This document shows, piece by piece, positions 47,142-61,234 of a stretch of DNA of 64,000 nucleotides (positions are counted from its first letter, which is position 1; each line of letters starts with the position of its first letter). Under the pieces are notes generated by a model. That model saw only the letters and a program-made list of their open reading frames with translations. It made no database searches and was not told where the DNA came from. The stretch comes from Chlamydoabsidia padenii (lineage: Eukaryota; Mucoromycota; Mucoromycetes; Mucorales; Cunninghamellaceae), in contig JAIWND010000037.1 of NCBI GenBank assembly GCA_025330725.1, positions 1 to 64,000 of the forward strand, written 5' to 3'. The translations under genes were made by a program, and so were the position numbers.

Positions 47142-47246
47142 TGGGGTGTTTGATTGGCTGGGATTGATTACAGGTTAAAATAAAAAAAATCTTTCTTCTT
47201 CTTCTTTTGTCTTTTTATCTCTTTTTTATGCTTGTATAGTGTGCTC

Positions 47247-49488
47247 ATGCTCCTTTGCTCTCAAAAGAAAACTCATCCATGTGAAGGCTGTAGAGAAAGG
47301 AAGAAGAAATGCTCTGGTAATTATCCTTGTGTCAGGTAAGACCTTTGAAACTCAAACTGTTCACAGTTATACTCATATCTTCTTCCCCCTTTTTACTTTT
47401 AGATGTAAACGTCTTGGTATTGACTGTGTCTTCCTTCGACCAACCCTTCCTCCTGATCATGCTTATGTCGACCTACTACAACAACAAGAACTAGCTTTAG
47501 AAATCAACACCTTGAAAACGACCATGGCGGCTATGGAACACTCTTTGACTCTATTACGCCAACAAACAATTACCAACAATGATAACAACTCTGCTCACCA
47601 AAATCAAAAGAGAAAGATCACCTCTTCTTCCTCTGACATTAATTGGCAACTGACTTTGGGCAAACATGGTGTTACTGTAAATACGTCTATCAAATCATAT
47701 GGAGATCTACTTAAACAGGTGGAACTTTGGCAGCAGGCATGTCATTCCATTATATCACCAAGTATCTCACGGTCACCCTCACCCTCTAGTATGGTCTTAC
47801 AGCGTCAACGTCCACTCTGGCTTGTCCGTCGTGGTCACTTTATGGCTATTACGATCTGTGTCAAAACTCGACAAATCAACCATGATCCACCACCAATCCA
47901 AAAGTATAATGATCAGCACCTACAACAACAACAACCTTCACCTCCCTTATCAGATCATGGCACCGAGGATACACCAGATATATCTCTACCAATGACATCC
48001 ACCGCTGCTAATCGGGATCAGATATGTCGACAAATCCTGGATACTTATTTTGCCTGTTACCATGTGCATCACACCATATTACACCAGTCCACTTTTTATC
48101 GCCTCTTTGTGAACAATAGCAACACTCGACCTTCTTCATCACTATATGATTCACCTGCCGTATCTGCTGTTTGTGCATTGGCTCTGACTGTGCGGTGTCG
48201 ACATATGTTACCTCTGATTCCTTATAAACATCAAGCACAAGTCGCAGCACTCTTCTGTGATCAAGCACGTCATCAGGTAGCCTTTGATGAACCCACCTTG
48301 GACTCTTTTATTGTTTTTACCTTTTTGGCAATGTATAAACAAATGATCTTTTGTGTGGATGATGCGGTCTTTTACCTGGATTTGGCATTTCGGACAAGGT
48401 GTCTCCTTCCTATGGATGATCAAGACGACGGTAAAAAGGAAATGATTAAACGACTTCATTGGGCATTATGGGAAGTACAAACAAGTTTGGATTATTATAA
48501 CAATCAACGTGGTGTGCCAGTATCCACGACAACAGCACCATCAACAACAACACATCGGCATCAGCATCCGATTTGTCAACTGATGCGGGAAAAACGACAA
48601 GAATATATTCGACTGCCTCTTCCTGACGAATCACCAGCTATACATCAATCTTTACAACATGCAATCTATCGGACCGACATGATGTTGGCTCAAGGCTCCT
48701 TTTTGCGCTCGGTCCGCTTTGGTCATGACGATGTGGTTGGGTTAAAATACTTGTTGGAAACGGAATATCGCTTTACCAAGTTTTATCAAGATCTCCCACC
48801 TGATTATCGAATGGATTCTCGCCTGTTTGAACCTGGACTATCGGAAAAGACCTTTCGACAACGTTTGGACTCTCTTTGGAATGGTAATGATAGTCGGATG
48901 GCAGCATTGAATTTGACATTACAATACTATCAGGGTATCATCTCATTTTACGAATCCTTCTTGCCTGATTTGCGGGAACGACAATGGGCTCAGGTGGTAG
49001 GACTATTGACAGATGATGGTGATACTCCTTCTCTGGATCGATCGACAACAATGGCTAGTTTCACCACACCTTTAATTGAAGATGAAGCAACAGCAACATG
49101 GACGATACATCAACACCATGCTCAAAAGAAATGTACCGAGGCAGCGACTTTTATTGTACGATTACTGGATTATCAACGTACTTTACCTACTTATTGCTCG
49201 GTGAACATGCAAATCTTGTTGACGGCCTGGGATATACATATGCGAAATGCCTGCCTTGGTTTGACAGTGACAGATAACAAGAGGAGGTACTTTGACTGTC
49301 TCTCATCGGATACTATTCATCAAGCCCGGCGATCTCTATTGCAATGTTTGTCCATCTTGCATGAAGGCTATCTCTTTAACTTTGCTGAACATGCTATCTG
49401 GAAATACTATGAACATGTCGAACGGCAACTGCTGGACTCGTTGCTTGTTACACCTACTGCTGCTTATTGGATACCCTTTGGACTTTAG
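47247..49488 (+). CDS. Zn(II)2Cys6 fungal transcription factor
   Basis: Two exons. Exon 1 (47247-47334) encodes MLLCSQKKTHPCEGCRERKK, and exon 2 (47402-49488) starts within the finger. Joined, the finger reads CEGCRERKKKC, then CVRCKRLGIDC, the exact C-x2-C-x6-C-x5-C-x2-C-x6-C binuclear cluster. A short coiled-coil follows (ELALEINTLKTTMAAMEHSL). The central regulatory domain (fungal-specific TF type) contains DTYFACYHVHHTILHQSTFY, ALALTVRCRHMLPLIPYKHQ and FIVFTFLAMYKQMIFCVDDA. The protein ends TAAYWIPFGL. The ATG at 47247 is only 105 bp after the BET5 stop. A start exon upstream, overlapping BET5's 3' end, is possible because TTGTATAG just before could be an acceptor. The target genes are unknown. 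Confidence 0.85.
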
Positions 49489-51010
<1,522 letters not shown>

Positions 51011-51414
51011 ACTTCTACCCCTCCCCTTTTTTTTTTATTGTTTTGTATGTCAACCCTCCGTATTAGTTAGTAGTTATAGTGCATCTGCCTCTCCACAATA
51101 GTTATAGTCTCTCCCCCCCTTTCCCCCCATCTTTTACAAAAGAATAATAAAAAATAAATTCTTCTCCTCTTTAACCATGTCTCTCTTCTGTATTATCCGA
51201 TGGTCTGTCATATGATAGTCCAAAATGTTCCTATTTAGCAAAATGTCTACCTTTTTTCATATGGAGAGAATAGACCACTTTTTTTTTTTTTTTTGAAAGT
51301 ATGGAGTTTAAATGGAGGCACTCAACACGTGGGTCAAGACCATTTTACTCTATATTCAGGCGTGAAAGAAATCACACTGTGAGATTCTTCTCCCCCACCT
51401 GTTTTTTTGACCTT

Positions 51415-51425
51415 TTCAAATCCCG
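51415..51425 (+). promoter_or_regulatory. Recurrent promoter element (TTCAAATCCCG)
   Basis: It lies 97 bp upstream of the TTC7/Ypp1-like start. Confidence 0.5.
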
Positions 51426-51521
51426 ATAATTCAATGCCAGTCAATCAATTTATTTCATACCTCACTCCGTCTTTTCCTTTTTCTCTCTTTTCTCTTTTAT
51501 TAATTCATTCATTCAAGCAAC

Positions 51522-54500
51522 ATGGAGTCCAAGGCTGAACACTCCTTCAAGGAACTGGATAAAGCAAGATCTCAAGGTTTATGGTCTACTATTCCGGAAC
51601 TTGTCAAACGATATAAAAAATACCACCCTCAAGAAACAGGTACAGTTTTTTAATTTGTAAAGGGGTGTAACGCACTGACTTTTTTTAATATGTATTACCC
51701 CTAGTTCTTCCTGCCACGGCAATCATCGAAGTCGAACTTACTCAATTACTCCAATCGTCTGGTAGCAACAAACACTCTACAATGCAACCAAAGGTCACGG
51801 TGCCCTTACCTGGTAAAAGTCGTCAATCGGTATTTGGCAAACCTGGGTTTATAATCTTTACTCCACCACCTGAACTTTATGGGCCGCCTGCTCCTTCTTC
51901 CACTTTATCAGGATCGGAACAACAACATCATGTCGTTCCATTTGTGCCTCATTTATCAGGATCGCAAGCTCATCCTCTTTTGACACGACTCCAGGAACTG
52001 ATCTCTAAACAAGCTGGTGCTGACCATTTGGAAACTCCTGATGACTGGCAGGCTCAGGTAAAGAAGGGGGGGGGGATAAGGAAATCACATGAATTATTGA
52101 CTAGTACTTACTCACTCTTTTAATGGAAGCTCTCAAAAATTGTTTTGGCCAGACTTTATTATGAAAGTGGACGATATAAAAAAGCATTAGAATCCTTGGA
52201 ACGACTGGCTTTACGATTTGAAGATGTCAATTGGGGTTATGGACTGGTCTTATTGGTCCAAGCACGGGTGATCAAGGGAATTTGCTACGAAATGGAAGGA
52301 TCGGTGCCTGATGCTTTGGAAGCCTACGATGCGGCCTGGGAAGTGGTGGAATCTCATCTCACTGAAAGAAGTGAAATGCTATCTTATTGGATCGAAGATG
52401 CTCTTTATCGTGCTATCCTTTTACGCACTTATCAAAAGTAAGTTGTATCTTTTTTTTTTTTTTTAATTGAAAACAAATGTAATACTTACCCTTCTCTCTT
52501 TTTACTTTTGATCTAGTGCCCCTGTACGTCAAACTCTCAAATCTATGCGGGCATATTACCAATTATCTTGCTCTCATTGGTCGACACATTGGCGTCCTTA
52601 CAAACAATGGAATATCCTCAGCTTATATACCCAGTACCTCACAAAAACATATCAAGAAGATAGTTACCTGCCCAGAAATGTGACTATAACAAATGACAGG
52701 TAATCTTATTGTTTGATCACATACTCTTTTGTACTAACTGACTGTTTATTTTCGATTAGTACCATCTCTGTGGCTCCAACAACAACTTCCTCCTCCTCTC
52801 AATTTGGCATTTATGAAGAATTGGTCTCGGTATTGACACTCTATCATGCTTTATTCAATGCTTTGGAACCCAAATTATCTACCAAGGAAACAAGTAAACG
52901 TGTATTAGAATTCACAAACCTGATCTTTATAGCTCATGATGTTATTGGTTGGGGTGAACTTAATAACATTCGCCGTACACTTCAGGTAAGAAGCTCTTTG
53001 CATGAAAACACACAATGACCTAAATGTTTTCCCCTCTTTAGTTCCTCTATCACGCTAAAGAAAAGACATTCAACAACCCTTGCATTGCTCGCCTCTTATT
53101 CTTCACTTTGATGCGACTAGGTGATCTGGACGAAGCCAAGTATGCATTCCGAGGGTATATGGAAATTGTTGGGCTCAGTGATGTGGACAAGACGAATGTT
53201 AATGGTATTGAAGTGACTCCCAATGGTGTTTTGGACGTGCAAACCAAGGTGTCCGCCATTCAAAAGAAACTCAGACTGATGGCTGATCTCGATGACCCGA
53301 TGATCTATGAATCCGAAGCTCTGGTGCTCAAGGTTCTCTTGGCGGCTGTGTTGCTTTATGGTCGTGAATGCCATCAAGGTGATTTGGCTTCCAGTTTGGC
53401 TGATCTGGCATTGGAATTAGCAAGAGAATCGACGACTGGTAATGATAATGACTCTTTAAACAATGATCTGCTGGCAAAATGTTATCGGGCTCATGGTGCT
53501 GCTTATGGTCTTCGTGCCTCCCAATGTAAGTGTGGAATAGAACAACTTTTATGTTAATATATCATTAATCAAACAAATGTATATATAGGTGATGATCCGG
53601 AACTACGATCGGAACTTCATGGTGATGCTTTACATTCTTTGAACAAGGCGGTGGAACTTCAATCAACTTGGGACGCGTACTATGAATTGGCGGTACAACA
53701 AGCACAGATGCGGGACATTGGATCAGCGGTAACATCCATCACTCACTCTCTTCAATTAAAATCCGACCACCTTCCTTCCTGGCATCTTCTCGCCTTACTC
53801 TCCACCTCTCGACAATTCCATCAACTCCCAAAAGCTCTACAAGCCATCGAAGCTGGATTAAAATCATGCGACTTGCCTGCCTTTTCTCCTCTCAGCAGTG
53901 GAATTCCTATGATGTCGTGGGATAACAGCAAAGAAGATAATAGCCGCCATCATTTCGATATTGCCGAAGCCTATCTCACCACTCGTATGACTCAAATTCA
54001 ACTGTTGGAAACATTAGAAGGACCCGATGCCGTGCTCTCGTTTTACAGTGACATTTTTACTATCTACGCCAAACTAGCTCAACAACTTGGATTGGTGAAT
54101 GGTGAATTTGAAGCTGCAGCAACAACGAGGGAATACATCACTGGGGATTCAAAGGCCTCTCTGATGGTGGATGGCTTATCTGTATCCGGTGGCCGACGAC
54201 CTTCCTCAGTATCTCGTAATCGGTCTCTATCTGCTAGTAATAGCACAAATACTTATAATCCTGTGGATCATCAGCAACAAAGCAACAGTACTCTTGCCTC
54301 TCCACCTTCCAATGGCGCCATCAATACACCTAAACCCAGCAACAGTGAAGAAACTATCAGCACCAGGAAATCTTCGGTAGATAAACTCAAGCCAAAGGAA
54401 AAGAAAAAACGTGGGCTTATTGATATGCGGCTCGGGAAGCGGATCCATTCAGTCGCTGGTCACAGCACTACTCCATCCAATCTGGACAAACAAAGCCAAA

Positions 54501-55267
54501 GCAGCATGAATCCATCAGGTATAGAAGAAAAAAAAGGGGGGGACAGGAATTGGATTTGATTGTACTCACACTTGATTATAATATATACAATAGTATCATC
54601 ATCTCGACGACCCTCTAAGCCTCTATTGGATAATGTCTCGTTGGCGTCTATGGTCGCTCCTTCCTTGTCCTCCTTTGCCAGCAGCCGACGTAGCAGTGAC
54701 ACCGGTACTCTGGTAAGCAACCACATGATCAGCAAAGAAAATGCATTTGGTCGATCCCAACGACAACGATGGAACACACTAGTGGTGAAACTCTGGGTGA
54801 TGTGTACAAGCTCGTTTATCAAGGCCGGACGATTAGACGAAGCGGTCCAAGCCATTCTGGAAGCCGAAGAAGTGGGTCTGACGGATGCTGATGTATGGCA
54901 CCAACTTGGTCTCCTGTGTCTCAAAGCCTACCAATTGCAAAAAGACGACGACGACGAACTTTACAACACGGCACTGGATGCATTCAAGAAGGCGCTGGCT
55001 ATCGATCCTGATCATATACAAACCCATGTGGATATGGCAGCGACATGGATTGAACATCAAGACAAGGAATGGGAATTGGCCGAAGCCTTACTGGACCGCA
55101 CGACGAAATCGCTTGGATGGGATCATGAAGAAGCTTGGTATTTACTCGGTCAAGTTTACCAGCATCAACAAAGTATGGATCGGGCTAAAGAATGCTTGCT
55201 GTATGCTTTGGAGTTATCTGAAACCAAACCTCTTCGTCCATTCTCTCTTTTACCTCGATTCGTTTAG
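51522..55267 (+). CDS. YPP1: TTC7/Ypp1-like TPR protein, PI4-kinase complex scaffold
   Basis: About nine exons run from ATG 51522 (MESKAEHSFKELDKARSQGL) to TAG 55265. The N-terminus (LWSTIPELVKRYKKYHP) and the first TPR region (LARLYYESGRYKKALESLER, EDVNWGYGLVLLVQARVIKG) match the family. Later segments include YHALFNALEPKLSTKETSKR, RLLFFTLMRLGDLDEAKYAF, WDAYYELAVQQAQMRDIGSA and HLPSWHLLALLSTSRQFHQL. The end has further TPRs (AFKKALAIDPDHIQTHVDMA, EAWYLLGQVYQHQQSMDRAK). A low-complexity Ser/Lys-rich loop with an intron near 54520-54592 separates the last TPRs. Ypp1/TTC7 links Efr3 to PI4-kinase III-alpha at the plasma membrane for PI4P synthesis. Function is inferred by homology; the domain order and length (about 1,000 residues) fit. 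Confidence 0.88.
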
Positions 55268-55512
55268 ATTATTTATTTTAGCTTATCTTAATACTTATTT
55301 TAATAAAAATGTATACTATATCTGTTTATCTCCGTTTTGTGTATCTCGTCCCAATTAGGAACATAACTGATCACCATTCTTATTTTACTTTTTTTTTTTT
55401 TTCTGCACCCTGCCCCTAATTGTATTTATGCAGGTGGTAGATCCCATAATGTCACCACCCCGTTTTTGGGGCACATCACCACCCCACACCAGCCAGCATT
55501 ATACCAACGGTT

Positions 55513-55513
<1 letters not shown>

Positions 55514-55548
<35 letters not shown>
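55514..55548 (+). repeat. Poly(A) tract, 35 nt
   Basis: A near-pure A run in the convergent region between the YPP1-like gene and the P-type ATPase. Confidence 0.95.
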
Positions 55549-55550
<2 letters not shown>

Positions 55551-55763
55551 GACAGTCGAGATCTCAAATGCATGATGTTTACTTGTCCCAAAGAAGAAGT
55601 TTATTTATTTGATTGGTTTTGGCTTAAGCAAAATAGTATTATGTAGTAAATGTAAGTAAAATGTGAGTTTAAAAAAGGTCTAATAAATAGTGATATTATA
55701 GGAATATACAAAACCCTGTAAGAGGGTTGAAAAAATAGGGGGGGGAAAGGGAGTTATCAAAAG

Positions 55764-58700
55764 CTATACTGAATAATCGGTAGGCTGTCGAATTAAAGGC
55801 TTCATGTAAGTACGCTTGATCAGTTTATAGATTTCCCCAAAGGCAATGTAAAAGATAATCAAGCCCACACAGAGTCCCCATTCCCAAGTGATACCAAGTT
55901 GTCGGAATCCTTTGATAGCCACATCTGGAATATACATAAAAACAGCCAAAAAGATCACATCGAGCACCAGAGTAATCATCAGGGTCTTGGAATAGAATGT
56001 CACCTTGAGTCCCTCCCAGTTCCATTCACAGTTACGGTAAGAGCGGACATGGATCATGACCAACAAACAAGCCAGACTGACGACGACCAAGAGAGAGCCG
56101 CGGGCACGGTAAAAGGCATCACATAAACCAGGTTGATAATTAGAGTCGCAGTCCACACCTTGCACACCATCCCCCAGTGTATAAAGAGGTATAAAGAAGG
56201 CCAACACCGATATCACCGTCATAGAGAGACCATAAGCCAGAGTATCCAAGATGATTTCCTTGTTAAAGATGCTTTCGGTCGGAGGTCGAGGAGGTTCCAA
56301 CATGATCGTTTTGGAAGCTTTTTGGATACTGAGCGCACCGGCAGGAGGAGTGATGGCAATATATAAAAACAGAATTTGGAGAGTCGAGAGAGGTGCCGCC
56401 GTTTTACCAGAAGGATCACGCACACTGAGACAAACGAGCACCATCAGAGCCACACCCGCCAAACAGATCCAGTAGTAGAGGAGGAACCGTTGCATGTTTT
56501 GATAGATCCGTCGTCCTTCGGCCACAGCTCGGATGATAGTAGCAAAGTTGTCGTCCGTGAGAATGATATCTGAAGCTTGTTTGGCCACATCACTACCGTT
56601 CTTGCCCATGGCGATCCCCACATCAGCAATTCGTAGCGAAGGAGAGTCATTAACACCATCCCCTGTCATGGCCGAAATATTCCCCCGTCGTTTGGAAGCT
56701 TGAATCATCTTGACCTTGGTTTCAGGAGAGCACCGAGCCACCACCAAGGGTAATCGTTCTAATCGATCAATTGCATCATCAGACATGGCATCGAATTGAG
56801 TTCCCGTCATCACCAAGGATCGAATCGTTTCTTTAGACATGGTCGATTCGTTCAAAATGTTGATTTCCTTTGCAATAGCTGTAGCAGTGATTTCATGGTC
56901 ACCCGTAAGCATATGGACCGAGATACCCGCACAATGAGCCTCATCCACCGCCTTGCGAGATTCGGTACGAGGAGGATCGTAAATACCTGTCAGACCAACA
57001 AATACCAGATCCTTTTCGATATCACCACGAGTCATCGTCTTGGCCTTTTCCACACCCATGTCGTCCAGTGATCGATACGCCATAGCCATCACCCGAAGCC
57101 CCTTGGCTGCCAGCATGTCCACCGTCGCAAGTACACGATCGACTTGTTTTTCGAATCCAGAGTTGATACAGAGAGGCAAGATACGTTCAGCAGCACCTTT
57201 TGTAAAGAGTACCACCTTGTTATCCTTGTTGTTGGCATACAGAGTAGACATCCGCTTGATGGTAGAGTCGAATTGATATTCTTCCAAGAGGTTCCAGCCA
57301 ACAGCATTCAAATCAGGTTTTCCCATTCCAAACTTGTGAGCAAATACTTGAAGCGAGACCTCGGTTGGAGCACCACTAGCAACCCAATCATCAGAATTTG
57401 CACTATTGCCCACCTTTTCGTCGATATATTCATCATCATTGCTAAATATAGTATCCCTCCCAGAGCCACTATCGTCATCCTTTGTTTGTCGATGAATGCT
57501 TGACATATTACAGAGAGCAGCACATTGTACCAAATACTTTATATCATCCGGAAGGTTGTTCTTGTCCACCATGCTATCGATTCCCTCTTTTGTCGAGACG
57601 ATCTCTTGTGTATTGTCAGTCAGTCCACTGGTATGATATACATTGCCTTTAGGTGCCAATCCATTGGGTTCAACATAATAAAAGCCTTCATTCAGAGTCC
57701 AAAAGCGCACCACCACCATCTTTGCCATTGTGAGAGTGCCCGTCTTGTCAGAGAAGATATTGGTGACCGATCCAAGAGTTTCCAAGCATTTAAGCTTCCG
57801 AACCACAGCCTTTTGTGCTGTCATTTCTTTTCCACCGAGCACTAGAGTCACCGTCATCACCGTCGTCAGACCAGCAGGAAGCACAGAGAGAGCTGCAGTC
57901 ATACAGTACATGCCAACATCATAATTTGCCTTGAATTTAACCGACGCCAATACAATGATGACACAAAGTACCGAGGCGATCATCAAGATCACATACATCT
58001 TGTTCAGACTTTTCTGGAGTCTCGTCATATCACCTTCGCCAGCTTCGTTGATTTGTGAGGCCACTTGTCCAATTTCGGTATTCATGCCAGTACTAATAAC
58101 GATACCTCGGCCACGACCTTTTGATACAATGGTAGAGCTATAAGCAGTGTTGATCCGATCACCCAATGGTTCATCTATTATTAGACATAAATTAGGTTTA
58201 GCATAAAAGAGACGACTTTTTTTTTTCTTTTCTTTTCTTGTTCGTTACCTACCTTCATGTTCCAACACAACCAATTGCTTTGCTACAGGGATAGATTCAC
58301 CAGTCAATAGGGCTTCGTCAGCTTCCAGATTTGAGACATAAAAGAGGCGAGAATCAGCAGGAATGGAGTCACCTTCTTTGATTAATAACAAATCACCAGG
58401 GACCAAATCACGACTAGGGATAGATTGTTCCTTGCCATCACGGATCACATCAGCTGTAGGAGAAGACAGGTTTCGTAAAGCGGCTAAAGTTTGTTCAGCT
58501 GCATATTCTTGAGAAAAGGAGAGAAACAGATTAAGAATAGCCAAAGCAATAAGGACAGCACCAGTAACATAATCTTTGAGTACCATTGACGCTACACCCA
58601 AAGCAAAGAAGATCCAGTTCATCAAATCAAGCAATTGTCGTAAAAGCACCTTTAGCCACTTGGGCCCAGAATCAGAGGAGAGTTCGTTGTGTCCATATAA

Positions 58701-58850
58701 ATGTAATCGATTTGTTGCTTCTTCTGTTGTCAGACCAGTTTCAAGTGAGGTGTTCCAGCCAGATACCAGTTCATCTATAGTTTTAGTATGCCATGGTGAT
58801 CGTTGTTGTTGTACATGAATGTTATTGACGTCTTTGTTTTTTGCCCCCAT
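55764..58850 (-). CDS. P-type ATPase, type II (IID-like), alkali-cation family, unusual membrane motifs
   Basis: Two exons: 58850 to about 58253 and about 58174 to 55764, giving about 1,000 residues. The cation-ATPase N-terminal domain (WHTKTIDELVSGWNTSLETG) precedes TM1-2 and the actuator domain (DLVPGDLLLIKEGDSIPADS, LLTGES). The phosphorylation site is IFSDKTGTLTMAKM, the nucleotide-binding region has FTKGAAERILPLC, the hinge has LTGDHEITATAIAKEIN and TGDGVNDSPSLR. The full TM7-10 region follows, ending LIRQPTDYSV. The catalytic residues are intact, so it should be an active pump. In TM4 the motif reads LPAGLTTVMTVTLV instead of PEGL. In TM6 the usual VTDG segment reads IAITPPAGALS. The family fits fungal ENA/ACU-type Na/K ATPases, but the cation specificity is open. 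Confidence 0.85.
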
Positions 58851-59276
58851 AATGCAAAACAGAGTTCTAGGAATAAAATAAAAAAGGAGTGAAAGAGAAA
58901 GAAAAAGAAAAAAAAAATTAAAAGTCAAATCACTCCCTTTTATATCCTGTGCAATTTTTTTTTTTTCTTTGTTACCTCCGATCCCAGCGGCAAGTGCGCC
59001 GCCTTGTCAAGTCATTGGTCACTGAGTTTCCTCCCATTGTGGTTTCGTTCGCAAGTTGGTCGGGTATATGCGCCGTTGGGTACGATTTCTGGTGATTATT
59101 CATAAATCAAAACAAATAACCAACAAATGGATCAAAATTACCAATGGTCATACATTGAATATAAAACACATACATTAGTGATTTTTTAGTACAGCAACTT
59201 TCTTTTTTTCATGCTTTTTTGCTTACCAGATGGTAGAAGATTCCCTGATTTGGCAGACTGCGTTCCACCAAATAAA

Positions 59277-59288
59277 TTTAAACCCCGG
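59277..59288 (-). promoter_or_regulatory. Recurrent promoter element (CCGGGGTTTAAA)
   Basis: Lies between the ATPase start (about 430 bp away) and the 3' end of the Tvp15-like gene. The distance to the ATPase ATG is longer than usual. Confidence 0.35.
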
Positions 59289-59432
59289 ATCTGTCGATTC
59301 TTTTTCCACAAATCATTGTTTCACAAAGATGACCCCAGAGTAAAAATTAAAAAAAATTAAAAAAAAAGACAGATTTCTTTTTTATTTCTAACCCCCATTA
59401 AAAAAGGATAGGAGATTAAGTAGTATTATTAT

Positions 59433-59665
59433 TAAATGTTGCCTCCAGGTACATAGCCACCAGATTCAGCCGCAGGGTGTCCATCATAAGGAGATCCATT
59501 TGATTGATGATGTTCATTTGCCCAGTTTGATGCCCGAGTTCCAAGTCCTGCTCCATTTTGTATAGAGTCATCCAAAGCTTCTGATCGCATGTTACTTGGA
59601 GGTTTCACTGACTTTATGAATTGAAGGATTACAAATACAACACCTGCGATCGCAACCTAGATCAG

Positions 59666-59704
<39 letters not shown>

Positions 59705-60318
59705 TAGTGCAGGAATGTGTCACATACAAACTCCGTTTTTTCTGATCCCTTTTGATCCATAAAGGAGTTCCCCCTACTTACAATCACCCCAGAAGCTATA
59801 CCCAATGCAAGATTATTTAGTAGAATACATCCAATGCTATGAAATTACATTTAGTTAGTAAATCATAAAAGTGTTTTGTTAGTTTCTTTTCTTTTGGTTC
59901 TTACAATATGTAGACTGGCGACAAATTGATGCATCCGTTTATGTTTATAAAATAAATAAAAAAAAGAGTTGATCGCATATAAACATAACATCCCAATCTT
60001 CTTTAGTCACTGTTTACTACTTACATACACCACGCCCAAAGAAGGAAAACATAAAGGAGACATATCTAGATACAATAGAGGGCAACCGAAATTCAAACAG
60101 AAACACCATGACACCAAATAGTATACAATAGATACCACGTATGAATTGAGGAAATCCTAAACCCCCCCCCAAGAGGCATAATTAGTTCAAGTTACCCAGT
60201 CCTTTTCTATTTTTCTGATATTACCTCCAGTTAAGATTGTAACAACACCGCCGATAATCATAAAACACCCAACAATAATGTTCACCACTCTAAAAATGAG
60301 ACTTTGGTCTAAATGCAT
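59433..60318 (-). CDS. COPI-associated / Tvp15-like Golgi membrane protein
   Basis: Five or six short exons run from ATG 60318 (MHLDQSLIFRVVNIIVGCFM) to TAA 59433. Membrane helices appear in VVNIIVGCFMIIGGVVTIL, FIRGIYCILFGVMVFLFEF, LGCILLNNLALGIASGVIV and VAIAGVVFVILQFI. The loop FRLPSIVSRYVSFMFSFFGR matches the COPI_assoc (Tvp15) signature of a basic loop followed by the helix with FxFMFSFLGRG. The hydrophilic tail ends HPAAESGGYVPGGN. The family localises to late Golgi in yeast. The role is not well defined. One intron contains the 31-nt poly(A) at 59670-59700. The exon joins are hand-read and some borders may be a few bases off. Confidence 0.8.
59670..59700 (+). repeat. Poly(A) tract, 31 nt
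   Basis: An A run inside an intron of the Tvp15-like gene (T run in gene sense). Confidence 0.95.
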
Positions 60319-60556
60319 AGTTGTATAATGAGAGGGAGGAGTCTACAAAAGAAAAAGTCGAGAGATGAGTGGTGGGTATATTGGTGGTGACTTGTTCATT
60401 TTTATACGTTACCTAGTTGTAATTAAATGCTTCTATAATGGTCTATATCAAGTTGATGTCAAAGTGACAATTGTAAAGGAAAGCACAAGTGACAAAAAGA
60501 AAAAGGAAAATGAATGCCTTTTGAGACTTTTATGAGACACACCAAAAAAATTCCGT

Positions 60557-60568
60557 CGGGCTTTGAAA
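60557..60568 (+). promoter_or_regulatory. Recurrent promoter element (CGGGCTTTGAAA)
   Basis: It lies 239 bp upstream of the Tvp15-like start. A further variant CGGGGCTTAAAA is near 60732. Confidence 0.35.
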
Positions 60569-61234
60569 ATATTATACTCAAACATAGAGAGGTTGAAAGC
60601 ACAATGCTGTTTCAAAAGGACATGGTTAATTCCAGTGAAAGGACCATGGATTCAGAATCAAAGTAGTAACTGGGTGAGATTGGTCAATTAGTTTTCTCTT
60701 ACACCGTTCTTTTTTTTTTTTTACCAGTAGACGGGGCTTAAAATAAATGCACGGACGACCATGATGCCCCCCCTCACTGTCATTATCGAAGCACAATTGT
60801 ATAATGTTTTTGATCATTTGTACCGCTTACTATTAATAGCATGGAAGGTGTCAGGCCGAATGACGTTGATTCCAATTGGGCCGTATTTCCCTAGAAAAGT
60901 AAGGCCATTTGATATATGTTAGCTGTCATGGGGATGAATAATATCATATTTCCACATAATCACTGATACGCTACTTTATCAAGGTCTGGGAATCAATGGT
61001 GCTGGTGATTGTTGAACATGGTTTGGTTTTCAGCCAAAGGGCTTTCACTTTTCGAACAAGCGGGATTTGAAACCTTAAATGGGGCCTTTTCTGTCCTATT
61101 TTTTTTTTTTTTTTTTTTTTTTTTGAGTTCTTCAAAGCCCACTTTCTTCTCTCTCTCTTTCACTTTTTCCTCTCTCTCTTTTTTTTTATTTAATAGATTG
61201 GCCCATCAAGACTTTTATTATAAGAAAAGTTAGG
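60569..61234. other. Intergenic, myosin V upstream region
   Basis: Contains a promoter element at 61060, a poly(T) of 24 nt at about 61101 and a CT-rich leader directly before the ATG. No gene seen. Confidence 0.5.
61060..61072 (+). promoter_or_regulatory. Recurrent promoter element, exact GCGGGATTTGAAA
   Basis: It lies 163 bp upstream of the myosin V start. Confidence 0.5.
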
